NCBI GenBank assembly: GCA_028691595.1 | Contig: JAQUZA010000091.1 | Coordinates: forward strand, 1 to 10,033 | Origin: Candidatus Rifleibacteriota bacterium | GTDB taxonomy: Bacteria > Muiribacteriota > Ozemobacteria > Ozemobacterales > Ozemobacteraceae | Direction: 5' to 3' | Length of the DNA stretch: 10,033 nucleotides | Shown here: piece after piece, positions 1-6,803 of the stretch | Layout: the number at the start of each line of letters is the position of its first letter | Numbering within the stretch: the first letter of the stretch is position 1 | Notes under the pieces: model-generated | Database searches by the model: none | The model's input: only the letters and a program-made list of their open reading frames with translations | Told to the model about the DNA's origin: nothing | Translations under genes and position numbers: made by a program

Positions 1-1120
1 CCCGGTCAAGCCAACTGATAAGGTCGAGCTGGTCGAGCCATTAAAGATCGTTGATACGGTTCAGATTGCAAGCATGGCTGAACCGGTCAAGGCCATTCAG
101 GCATCGGGCTCTGAAGACCCGGGTAAGGTTGCTGTGACGGCCTCAGCCAGCAAGGTTCTCGCCACTGCTGAAAAACCCGCGCCTGTTGTTCCGGCCGGCA
201 CAGGGGTGATGCGACCCCTGGCAATTATGATCGAGAACCACAATCAGTCGAGACCTCAGAGTGGCCTTGATCAGGCTGATGTGGTGTACGAAATGCCGGT
301 CGAAGGCGGAATTACCAGGTTTATGGGTATTTATACCCGGTTGCCCGGTCTGCTCGGGCCGGTAAGAAGTTGTCGTGAATATTTTATTGATCGCGCCCTC
401 GAAGTGAATGCCCTTTATGTGCACTGCGGGGGCAGTCCGCTTGGCTATGCTTATATTTCAAAACGCAAAATCAATTCGATTGATGAAATCGCGCATGGAA
501 AACCATTTTTTCGCGACAAGACACGCAAGGCTCCGCACAATCTTTACAGCAAAGGCGCGGGCCTCTACGATTACATGTCTGAAAAGATCAGTATGCGGCT
601 GGCAACTCAGCCTGTATTGTTGAACTATGGTAAGCGAGCCTTGAATGTTGCTTCAGACCCGGTCTTGTCGGCAAAAATTCGCTACCATGGCAACTACAGT
701 CTTGAGATCAAATATGAAGACGGTGCCTACCAGAGGTATATGAATGAGGTGCTGCACGTTGATCGAGAGACCAAAAAGCCTTTGCGGGCCTCTGCCGTCA
801 TCATTCAGGTTGCGGCAATGAAGACTGTCGATACGGTCGGTCGCCAGGAGATCAGTTTTATCGGCAGTGGCACGGCCTGGATTCTTGAGAAAGGCCAGAG
901 AACAAAAGTATCATGGCACAAGGACTCGCCTGGTGCCCTTACAAACTTCAAAGATGCAGAGGGCATCGATTATCTGTTCCCGGCAGAGCTCCAGATATGG
1001 GTTCAGGTTGTATCTCCCACACATAAACTCTTTTTTAATGGCCAGGAAGAAAAGCCAGCCGCGGTTGCAGGCAAGCCCGAGATTGCCTCACCATCAACAG
1101 AAATTGGAAAGCAGGGATAA
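1..1120 (+). CDS. DUF3048 (YerB-like) protein, 5' end outside window
   Basis: The reading frame is open from base 2, so the gene begins upstream. The ATG at 74 has no ribosome binding site and lies inside a low-complexity Pro/Val/Lys/Glu linker, so it is unlikely to be the true start. The visible part is 372 residues. After the linker (about 1-69) comes a DUF3048 N-terminal domain with family landmarks: IENH at 77-80, EGGITRF at 101-107, GPVRS at 119-123, GGSP at 143-146 and PHNLY at 178-182. A C-terminal DUF3048 domain follows at roughly 245-355. Bacillus YerB, the best known relative, is a lipoprotein of unknown biochemical role. Here the linker also suggests an exported protein whose signal or lipobox lies upstream, but this is not visible. 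The stop is one base before the era start, implying co-transcription. Family assignment is confident; function is unknown. Confidence 0.88.
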   Translation, partial: PVKPTDKVELVEPLKIVDTVQIASMAEPVKAIQASGSEDPGKVAVTASASKVLATAEKPAPVVPAGTGVMRPLAIMIENHNQSRPQSGLDQADVVYEMPVEGGITRFMGIYTRLPGLLGPVRSCREYFIDRALEVNALYVHCGGSPLGYAYISKRKINSIDEIAHGKPFFRDKTRKAPHNLYSKGAGLYDYMSEKISMRLATQPVLLNYGKRALNVASDPVLSAKIRYHGNYSLEIKYEDGAYQRYMNEVLHVDRETKKPLRASAVIIQVAAMKTVDTVGRQEISFIGSGTAWILEKGQRTKVSWHKDSPGALTNFKDAEGIDYLFPAELQIWVQVVSPTHKLFFNGQEEKPAAVAGKPEIASPSTEIGKQG

Positions 1121-1121
1121 C

Positions 1122-2009
1122 ATGAGCAGATTCGGTGCAGTTGGAGTTTTCGGGCGGGCAAATGCCGGCAAATCTACGCTGGTTAACGCTCTGGTTGGCG
1201 AGCGTGTTTCCATAGTTTCAAAGCGCCCCCAGACAACAAGAAAGCGTATTCTGGGCATTCTCACGAAAGACGACTGCCAGCTGGTATTTTGTGATACACC
1301 TGGCCTTCATACGGTTAAAAACAAGCTCGATGCTTTTATGCACGAAGAAATTCTTGCGACGGTCAAAGGCCTGCAGGCCGGAATGTATCTGGTTGATCTT
1401 GCAGACATCAGACATGAAGAAGACAAGGCTTACCTTTCGCAGTTAAACCCCGAAAGCGGCATGCCGATGTTTCTGGTGCTCAATAAGACTGATCTTGTCG
1501 ACAAAGAAAAAATTGAGTTTGCCGTTAAGCTCTATCATGAGTTCTACCCATTCGATAAGGCTTTCACGGTTTCAGCCGGCAAAAAAGAAGGCCTCGAACC
1601 ATTGTTGAAATCATTGCGCCGCGTCGTTCCAGAGGGCCCACATGCCTACGATGCAGACTTTTATACCAACCAGAGCGAACGTGAAATTGTCGAAGAGGTG
1701 GTCAGAGAGGTTGTGTTGCAGAACTTTTATCAGGAAGTTCCGCACTCACTCGCTGTTCAGGTCGAACAGTTCTGTGAGCGCGAAAACGGCAAGACATTTG
1801 TCGAGGCCACCCTCTACGTAGAAAAAGATGGCCACAAGAAGATCATAATCGGTAAAGGTGGCGACGGAATCAAGAATCTTGGCCAGGTTGCAAGGCAAAG
1901 GTTGAACAGCCTGCTCGGACGTGATATTTTTTTACAGTTATGGATCAAAGTCAGAGCAAACTGGCGCCGTGATGAGCAGTGGATCGAACGCCTTGGCTAC
2001 CGGAAATAG
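1122..2009 (+). CDS. era: GTPase Era, ribosome assembly factor
   Basis: Era is a GTPase that binds 16S rRNA near its 3' end and helps mature the small ribosomal subunit. The 295-residue product has the usual family length (about 300). The G domain shows the P-loop GRANAGKS at 11-18, the switch I region with RPQTTR at 35-40, DTPG at 58-61, NKTD at 121-124 and VSA at 150-152. The C-terminal KH RNA-binding domain carries IIIGKGG at 241-247 and ends in the typical W-K-V-W-R-x-D-E pattern. The frame is open further upstream to 867, but the ATG at 1122 is chosen because it gives the family N-terminus (MSRFGAVGVFGR), follows the preceding stop by one base, and has a purine-rich GGAAAGCAGGG upstream. 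Nothing suggests that it is non-functional. Confidence 0.97.
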   Translation: MSRFGAVGVFGRANAGKSTLVNALVGERVSIVSKRPQTTRKRILGILTKDDCQLVFCDTPGLHTVKNKLDAFMHEEILATVKGLQAGMYLVDLADIRHEEDKAYLSQLNPESGMPMFLVLNKTDLVDKEKIEFAVKLYHEFYPFDKAFTVSAGKKEGLEPLLKSLRRVVPEGPHAYDADFYTNQSEREIVEEVVREVVLQNFYQEVPHSLAVQVEQFCERENGKTFVEATLYVEKDGHKKIIIGKGGDGIKNLGQVARQRLNSLLGRDIFLQLWIKVRANWRRDEQWIERLGYRK

Positions 2010-2020
2010 AAGGATACAAG

Positions 2021-3700
2021 ATGAATTCAATTCTGATAATTGTAATTGTTGTGGTGATTTTTCTTCTGGTTTTCGTGATGTTTTCGCTTGATGATCACGA
2101 AGAAGAAGAAGGATTCCTCAGTGAAGACGCTGACTCCGGAGTAACACAGCAGCCGCAGGTTGCCGAAAGGGCAGAAACTGCACCTGCGCAGCCTTCTCAG
2201 ACTGATGTGCCAACTGGCCCGGCTGTCATTGCCACGGCCTCACCCGGTGAAACTGCCGTTGACAAGCAGCCCGAAAAAAATCAGGTTCGCCAGATCAGCC
2301 GTATTGAAGCATCTGACAGACTGAATCTCGTTGAAGCCGGCAGCGAAGAAGATCTGCGCTTTCGCATTCAACTCGATCAGCGTCTGCCATTGCCGGTTTC
2401 TGCCGAAGACACCCAGGCCGTAGTTGCATCTGTTCAACTGCGTTTTCCTGAAGAGGTTTTGAGTGACGGCGATGCTTTCATCAAACTGATGCACCGGGCC
2501 GAAAGCATTTTTGAAAAGGAATTTTCCTTTCCTTTCTCGTCATATGCTGGTTCCCAGCTAGATCGCATCTGGGTTTTTGGCCGTGATGAAGGTCGCGACG
2601 ACCCGCTGTTCGAAGCTCTTGTTGTCGCCTTTGAAGTGGTTTCTCGCTTTAAAAAGACTCTCGAAAGCGATAACGTGCTGCGCGAAAGCAGGGCCAGGGT
2701 TGCTGTCGGCCTGTCAATCGGTAGAATGCTCAAAATCAACAGGGGTATTGCCTCGGTGCCCGGCTGGGTCGGTAAGCCCGCTTATCTTGCTGAAACTCTG
2801 GCTGAAGCGGCAGGTGATTTCTCTATCTACGTTGATGACCAGATTCATAAAGCAGCCCTGCCTTTGTTTGACTTCCGTGAATGGAAACCCATCAAGCTTA
2901 GATCGCCGTTGCCGGCCATCCCCATCTATGAACTTGTCGGCTGGAACAAGCCGGAAGAAATAGCATCTTATGCTGCCAGCAAAGACGTAAATTCGCGGCG
3001 GGCCGTGGCCATAGCCTTTCGTTACCTGAATCTCGACGACCAGGTTCAACCTCTGGTTGAGCTGTTGTCAGATCCTGACGAAAAAGTTGCCGTTGAAGCC
3101 CTCGAAACCGTTAAAGTTATCGGAACCGAAACTTCCCTGGGCTTGTTGAAGCGTATGTTCCCCGAATCCCAGGACCCGGTTTTCCGCAGTGCCATTCTCG
3201 ATGCCTTTGGTGCCATTGGCAGCGCCGAAATGGTTCCGGTTGTTCTTGGCTCGACTAAAGAAGCAAACTGGAAAGTTCGCCTCTCGGCTGCCCGTGCTCT
3301 TTATAAGTTGGCGGGCAAAGATTCTCTGCGTCATCTTGAGCAATTGCTCAATGATGCCGATGGGTCGGTCAAGGCAGCGGTCAACGGTTTGTTTTTCCGA
3401 GAGACCGCCCAGAAGCAGTATGTCGAGAATCTGACCGAACTGCTTGGTGATTTGAGTAAACGAACGCGCAGAGTAGCCGCCGAAGAGCTGCTTGCAATCG
3501 AAACTGACAGCACTCTCAAAACAGTGGTCAATGTATTTGCTGAACAGGATGGCGAGCTTCAGAAGTTCATCCTGCGAAAGCTCGAAAACAGTCGCAGTAA
3601 AATTCTTTATCAGTGCTTTCTTACCATGTTCAAAAATTCAGGCGAAAAAATACGGCCAAGTGTAGTTGAAGCTGTAAGACGCGCCGGTCTGGTGAGCTGA
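2021..3700 (+). CDS. Membrane-anchored protein with degenerate class III cyclase-like domain and HEAT repeats
   Basis: The start at 2021 is preferred over the in-frame ATG at 1979. It has AAGGA about seven bases upstream, begins directly with a hydrophobic anchor and does not overlap era. The 559-residue product has one transmembrane segment (about 4-22), an acidic stretch (24-38), and a Pro/Gln/Ala-rich linker to about 90. Residues about 133-307 resemble an adenylate/guanylate cyclase homology domain. IWVFG at 183-187, RVAVGLSIGRML at 226-237, a PAYLAETLAEAAG stretch at 253-265 and a closing IPIYELVGW at 300-308 follow the order of conserved cyclase blocks. The metal-binding aspartates at the usual positions appear lost, so catalysis is doubtful. 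From about 310 to the end are helical HEAT-like repeats, usually protein-binding. Domain identity is inferred by eye. The gene lies two bases before a response regulator gene, suggesting a signalling or scaffold role. Confidence 0.75.
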   Translation: MNSILIIVIVVVIFLLVFVMFSLDDHEEEEGFLSEDADSGVTQQPQVAERAETAPAQPSQTDVPTGPAVIATASPGETAVDKQPEKNQVRQISRIEASDRLNLVEAGSEEDLRFRIQLDQRLPLPVSAEDTQAVVASVQLRFPEEVLSDGDAFIKLMHRAESIFEKEFSFPFSSYAGSQLDRIWVFGRDEGRDDPLFEALVVAFEVVSRFKKTLESDNVLRESRARVAVGLSIGRMLKINRGIASVPGWVGKPAYLAETLAEAAGDFSIYVDDQIHKAALPLFDFREWKPIKLRSPLPAIPIYELVGWNKPEEIASYAASKDVNSRRAVAIAFRYLNLDDQVQPLVELLSDPDEKVAVEALETVKVIGTETSLGLLKRMFPESQDPVFRSAILDAFGAIGSAEMVPVVLGSTKEANWKVRLSAARALYKLAGKDSLRHLEQLLNDADGSVKAAVNGLFFRETAQKQYVENLTELLGDLSKRTRRVAAEELLAIETDSTLKTVVNVFAEQDGELQKFILRKLENSRSKILYQCFLTMFKNSGEKIRPSVVEAVRRAGLVS

Positions 3701-3702
3701 TA

Positions 3703-5091
3703 ATGGCAATAGATATTCTGGTTGTCGATGATGAGGAAATGATTCGATGGACTCTCAAAGAGGCCCTCGAGAGTGAGGGGTATAACGTAACCGCTTTCGA
3801 AAATGGTCGCGATTTTCTCGGCTATTTTAAAAAGCATGGCGGCGATATTGTTCTTCTTGACGTACGCCTGCCTGACAGTAATGGTCTTGATCTGCTGCTC
3901 GAGGCAACCCGGGTTGACCCCGAAGCCATTGTGGTTATCATGACCGCGTTTGGTGATGTTGAAACTGCGGTCAGCGCCATGAAACGCGGGGCTTTTGACT
4001 ATCTTTCAAAGCCCTACAGCCTCGAAGAGGTAAGTCTGCTGATTCGCAAGATCGTGCAGGCCAATCTGGTGAAGAGTCAGTTGCACCATTACCAGGAGCG
4101 CCTTGAAAATCAGTTCTCACGAATTCTCGGTGAAAACCAGAAAATGAAGCAGTTGCGCGAGCATATTACCATGGCGGCCCGCACTGATCGCACCACAGTG
4201 CTCATCAGAGGTGAATCAGGAACCGGGAAAGAGCTCGTCGCCAGACAGATTCATTTTCAAAGCACCAGGGCCGACAAACCCTTTATTGATGTCAACGCTG
4301 CAGCGGTAAGCAGCACCCTTCTCGAGTCAGAGCTTTTCGGTCACGAAAAGGGCGCTTTTACTGACGCGCAGAAGCAGAAGAAAGGTTTGTTCGAACTTGC
4401 CAACGGCGGCACTCTTTTCCTCGATGAAATCGGCGATCTCGACCCATCGCTGCAGGTTAAGCTTCTGAGAGTTCTTCAGGAGAGAAAATTCCGCCGGGTT
4501 GGTGGCACATCTGATATTCACGTTGATGTGCGAATTATTTCGGCTACCAACGCTGATCTCGAAAAAAATATCGAAGACGGGCGACTGCGTCAGGACCTCT
4601 TTTATCGTCTCAACGTTTTTACAATAAATCTTCCACCGCTGCGCGACCGCCGTGACGATATTCTGCTGCTCGCCAAAAACTTTCTCGAAGAGTTCCGCAA
4701 GGAATTTTCCAAAGACATCGGTGGTTTCAGAGAAGACACTATCAAGGTTCTTGAGAGCTACAGTTTTCCCGGTAACGTTCGCGAGTTGAGAAACATTATT
4801 GAACGAGCCACTCTGCTTGAAACTTCCAATCTTATCAGACCAGCCAGTCTGCCCGAAGAGCTCAAGAAGAACGTCGAAGTTGGCTATGTCTCATTTGAGA
4901 GTTCTGAGAGTAAGCCCTGGCAAAAGCCAGGCTTCAGCTTTAAAGACTATATTGATTCAGTCGAAAAGAAAATTGTTGTCGAAGTAATGGGGGAGGTTGA
5001 AGGCAAGAAAAGCCGGGCAGCAGAACTGCTTGGGTTGACAAGATTCGCTTTGCGTCACCAGCTGAAAAAACATGATCTTGAATCGGATTGA
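3703..5091 (+). CDS. NtrC-family sigma-54-dependent response regulator
   Basis: This is a cytoplasmic transcription activator that is phosphorylated on its receiver domain and uses ATP hydrolysis to open sigma-54 promoters. The 462-residue product has the full three-domain layout. The receiver (about 1-118) has the acidic pocket D9-D10-E11, phosphoacceptor D53, T81 and K103. The AAA+ domain (about 140-385) has Walker A GESGTGKE at 170-177, a GAFTDA loop at 217-222 (variant of GAFTGA, which contacts sigma-54), Walker B TLFLDEIG at 237-244, RRVGG at 264-268 and PGNVREL at 356-362. A Fis-type helix-turn-helix occupies about 412-460, including the SRAAELLGLTRFAL segment. GGTGAG lies six bases before the ATG, which follows the previous stop by two bases. 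No partner histidine kinase is nearby. The sigma-54 promoter downstream at 5248 is its most obvious candidate target. Confidence 0.96.
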   Translation: MAIDILVVDDEEMIRWTLKEALESEGYNVTAFENGRDFLGYFKKHGGDIVLLDVRLPDSNGLDLLLEATRVDPEAIVVIMTAFGDVETAVSAMKRGAFDYLSKPYSLEEVSLLIRKIVQANLVKSQLHHYQERLENQFSRILGENQKMKQLREHITMAARTDRTTVLIRGESGTGKELVARQIHFQSTRADKPFIDVNAAAVSSTLLESELFGHEKGAFTDAQKQKKGLFELANGGTLFLDEIGDLDPSLQVKLLRVLQERKFRRVGGTSDIHVDVRIISATNADLEKNIEDGRLRQDLFYRLNVFTINLPPLRDRRDDILLLAKNFLEEFRKEFSKDIGGFREDTIKVLESYSFPGNVRELRNIIERATLLETSNLIRPASLPEELKKNVEVGYVSFESSESKPWQKPGFSFKDYIDSVEKKIVVEVMGEVEGKKSRAAELLGLTRFALRHQLKKHDLESD

Positions 5092-5158
5092 TCAACGCAA
5101 AATGACTTTTTGCCGAAGTATGCAACAAAAATTACCAAACTGAAAAAAATGTGTTATA

Positions 5159-5194
5159 TTTGCACTATTGTACCTGTAGTGCAAAAAATGCACT
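5159..5194. promoter_or_regulatory. Cluster of interlocking inverted repeats, candidate activator-binding sites
   Basis: TTTGCACTA (5159-5167) and TAGTGCAAA (5177-5185) form a perfect 9-base inverted repeat around a 9-base spacer. The right half, as AGTGCA (5178-5183), also pairs with TGCACT (5189-5194) across AAAAA, giving a 17-base dyad. The core half-site TGCACT/AGTGCA therefore occurs three times in 36 bases. The cluster sits about 80-115 bases upstream of the transcription start predicted from the sigma-54 element, the normal distance for enhancer sites of NtrC-type activators. The half-site resembles the TGCAC of enteric NtrC sites. It is not a convincing terminator: the stem is AT-rich and no T-run follows on the + strand. 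The binding role is inferred. Confidence 0.55.
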
Positions 5195-5247
5195 TCGAAA
5201 GTTAGACTATAGAGGTAATTCAACACGGTACGGTTAGTATTTAGATG

Positions 5248-5263
5248 TGGCATGATTTATGCT
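5248..5263 (+). promoter_or_regulatory. Sigma-54 (RpoN) -24/-12 promoter upstream of the ptsN-like gene
   Basis: TGGCATGATTTATGCT matches the sigma-54 consensus TGGCACG-N4-TTGCW closely. GG (5249-5250) and GC (5261-5262) have exactly the required ten bases between them, TGGCA and the G of the -24 block are intact, and the -12 block reads ATGCT instead of TTGCT. Transcription would start near 5274, about 30 bases before the ATG at 5305. The element lies in an intergenic region just downstream of a sigma-54 activator gene, which strengthens the call. Activity is inferred. Confidence 0.72.
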
Positions 5264-5304
5264 AATAAGTATGTAGTAAGCTCATCAGGCGAGGAGAAAC
5301 AGCA

Positions 5305-5754
5305 ATGATATCAGAATTACTTCAGGACAGTTTTATTGATCTGCAGATGGATGTATCCGACAAGGTTACTGCCATCGACAAGCTTTCAGGCATGTTGTGC
5401 GGCTCTGGAAGGGTCAGCGATCATTCACATTTTGTGAGTGCTGTGCTTGAACGCGAGAAGCTGGGCAGCACGGCTATCGGTGCCGGAATTGCCATTCCTC
5501 ATGCCCGCGCCAACACCGTAAACGAAGTTTCTATTGCTTTTGCAAGATCTGGCCCCGGCATTGATTTTAACTCCGTAGACGGTGACCCGGTTCATCTCAT
5601 TTTTCTGCTGGCTGCACCGGTAGAATCCGGGAGCCTTTACCTTAAGCTTCTGGCTCGTATTTCCCGTCTTCTTCGCTACCAGGATCTCATCGAAGATCTC
5701 AAAAAAGCCACAACCAAAGAAGAAGTTATCAAAATAATTGCTGCCAAAGAATAA
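5305..5754 (+). CDS. ptsN: PTS EIIA domain protein, PtsN-like (EIIA-Ntr/fructose type)
   Basis: This is a small cytoplasmic phosphocarrier of the phosphotransferase system. Single-domain EIIA proteins of this class (EIIA-Ntr) are phosphorylated on a histidine and mostly act as regulators, for example of potassium or nitrogen metabolism, rather than in sugar uptake. The 149-residue product is one PTS_EIIA type 2 domain. It has the block around the phosphoacceptor, GIAIPHAR at 61-68, with H66 as the likely phosphorylated residue. The downstream VHLIFLLAAP segment and the C-terminal LKLLARISRLLR helix are also typical. GAGGAG (5291-5296) precedes the ATG at good spacing. It is the first gene after the predicted sigma-54 promoter. 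Family is confident. PtsN rather than a fructose-type EIIA is inferred from the stand-alone single domain; no other PTS gene is in the window. Confidence 0.88.
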   Translation: MISELLQDSFIDLQMDVSDKVTAIDKLSGMLCGSGRVSDHSHFVSAVLEREKLGSTAIGAGIAIPHARANTVNEVSIAFARSGPGIDFNSVDGDPVHLIFLLAAPVESGSLYLKLLARISRLLRYQDLIEDLKKATTKEEVIKIIAAKE

Positions 5755-5795
5755 TTCGGGTTCGTGTGGCTTGAAAATTGGGTCAAGGTGCTGCC

Positions 5796-6230
5796 ATGAA
5801 TAGTGGACGTCAGGACGAACTATCACTGCATATGCGTATCCCGGCAGATCGTTGCTACCTCGGCAACGCTCTGCTGACGCTTGAGGGAATCTGTGATCAT
5901 TTTCTGGTCAGTGAAGACTCAAGATCCCGAATTCGCAGTGCTCTCGAGGCCGCTCTGGTTGGCTCAATAGACTTGTCGTATCAGAAGGCTTCAGGTTTGT
6001 TTGACTTGAAATTCTCAGTGTTTAAAGATAAGCTGCAGATAACTGTAGAGGATTTCATGTTGAACGAAGAACCTGATAGCCCTGATCCGCTTCCGGTGCT
6101 TCCCAGTCTTGAACAGATGAGGCAGCGACTCGACCCGGTTGCCGTTCTGACTGACGGGTTCAAGGTATTCCGCGAAGCAGGTCGTAATTCATGTTATTCC
6201 ATGCAGTTCAATCTTGTACTGGTGGAATGA
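5796..6230 (+). CDS. RsbW/SpoIIAB-like anti-sigma factor fold protein with degenerate ATP site
   Basis: This 144-residue protein resembles the serine-kinase anti-sigma factor group (HATPase_c_2). An N-terminal IPAD strand start at 15-18 leads into a helix (YLGNALLTLEGICDHF, about 21-36). A second helix ends in EAALVGSIDLSY at 51-62, and a FSVFKDKLQITVED strand pair follows at 73-86. In active relatives the second helix carries the N-box EAxxNAxxHAY. Here the Asn that helps bind Mg-ATP appears replaced by Val55, and no DxGxG motif follows the strands. The protein may thus have lost kinase activity and work only by binding a partner. ATG 5796 has AAGGTG five bases upstream and is preferred to an in-frame TTG at 5778. 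It lies 41 bases after ptsN and three before ndk. The fold is inferred by eye. Confidence 0.6.
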   Translation: MNSGRQDELSLHMRIPADRCYLGNALLTLEGICDHFLVSEDSRSRIRSALEAALVGSIDLSYQKASGLFDLKFSVFKDKLQITVEDFMLNEEPDSPDPLPVLPSLEQMRQRLDPVAVLTDGFKVFREAGRNSCYSMQFNLVLVE

Positions 6231-6233
6231 TTA

Positions 6234-6704
6234 ATGACAGAATCCGCAGACTTTGAACAGACCTTTTTAATGCTGAAACCCGATGCCGTTCAGCGCGGCA
6301 TGGTCGGCAAAATTTTAAGCCGAATCGAAGACAAGGGGCTTAAAATTGTGGCCATGAAGATGTTACAGGTTACACCTGAACAGGCCGCAAAACAGTATGA
6401 ATGCCATTATGGCAAGTCATTTTACCCCTCCCTCGTAGATTTTATCTGTTCCGGGCCTTGTGTTGCCATGATTGTCGAGGGGCGCGATGCAATTGCAATT
6501 TCCCGCAAAATGATGGGTGCCACGGCTCCTGAGCAATCAGTGCCGGGCACTATTCGTGGTGACTACTCTCTTGACGTTAAACACAATCTTATTCATGGTT
6601 CAGATTCAGCTGCCAGCTTTGCACACGAGTCCAGGGTTTATTTCACTGAGGCCGAAATCCTGAGTTATGGCCTTGAACTGGAACGCTGGATATACTACTC
6701 TTAA
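6234..6704 (+). CDS. ndk: Nucleoside diphosphate kinase
   Basis: Ndk moves the terminal phosphate between nucleoside di- and triphosphates through a phosphohistidine, balancing the NTP and dNTP pools in the cytoplasm. The 156-residue protein covers the whole family domain. It has the N-terminal FLMLKPDAVQRG segment at 11-22, PGTIRGD at 104-110, and the active-site signature NLIHGSDS at 118-125 with catalytic H121. The C-terminal FTEAEI segment and the closing ERWIYYS are also family-typical. The start is ATG 6234 with GGTGGA seven bases upstream; the preceding stop ends three bases before it. It is the last gene of the ptsN operon and is followed by a hairpin terminator. Confidence 0.97.
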   Translation: MTESADFEQTFLMLKPDAVQRGMVGKILSRIEDKGLKIVAMKMLQVTPEQAAKQYECHYGKSFYPSLVDFICSGPCVAMIVEGRDAIAISRKMMGATAPEQSVPGTIRGDYSLDVKHNLIHGSDSAASFAHESRVYFTEAEILSYGLELERWIYYS

Positions 6705-6720
6705 CACCTGTCAAGATTCG

Positions 6721-6753
6721 GAAAACCCCGGAAATGGCATTTTCGGGGTTTTC
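6721..6753 (+). terminator. Hairpin terminator after ndk
   Basis: Bases 6721-6734 pair with 6740-6753 over 14 positions, including one G-U pair, around a TGGCA loop (6735-6739). The core is CCCCG/CGGGG, flanked by an A-run on the left and TTTT on the right. It begins 17 bases after the ndk stop. With A's on one side and T's on the other it could work in both directions. It should end most transcripts of the ptsN operon. Confidence 0.85.
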
Positions 6754-6803
6754 TGCAGTCAGGGCCATCAAAATATTTAAAAGCATCGCGCGGGGTTATC
6801 TTC

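Noticed and set aside
74..76. ATG as start of the DUF3048 gene
   Set aside because: The frame is open to the window edge, there is no ribosome binding site, and the residues before it continue the same low-complexity linker.
217..222. Loss of sigma-54 contact in the response regulator because the loop reads GAFTDA (protein residues 217-222)
   Set aside because: The GAFT core is intact and substitution of the following Gly is a tolerated natural variant as far as I know; all other AAA+ motifs are present.
867..1121. Upstream in-frame extension of era
   Set aside because: It overlaps the DUF3048 gene, has no resemblance to Era, and the ATG at 1122 gives the correct family N-terminus and length.
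1979..2020. Earlier ATG for the cyclase-like/HEAT gene
   Set aside because: It lies inside the end of era, lacks a ribosome binding site, and would put charged residues before the membrane anchor; ATG 2021 has AAGGA in front.
5097..5113. GCAAAA/TTTTGC hairpin just after the response regulator gene, as a terminator
   Set aside because: The stem is only 6 bp and AT-rich, with no T-run after it. It is too weak to call.
6751..6779. Possible sigma-70 promoter (TATTTA as -10) before the AsmA/TamB-like gene
   Set aside because: The -35 position reads TTCTGC, a poor match, and part of it lies in the terminator stem.
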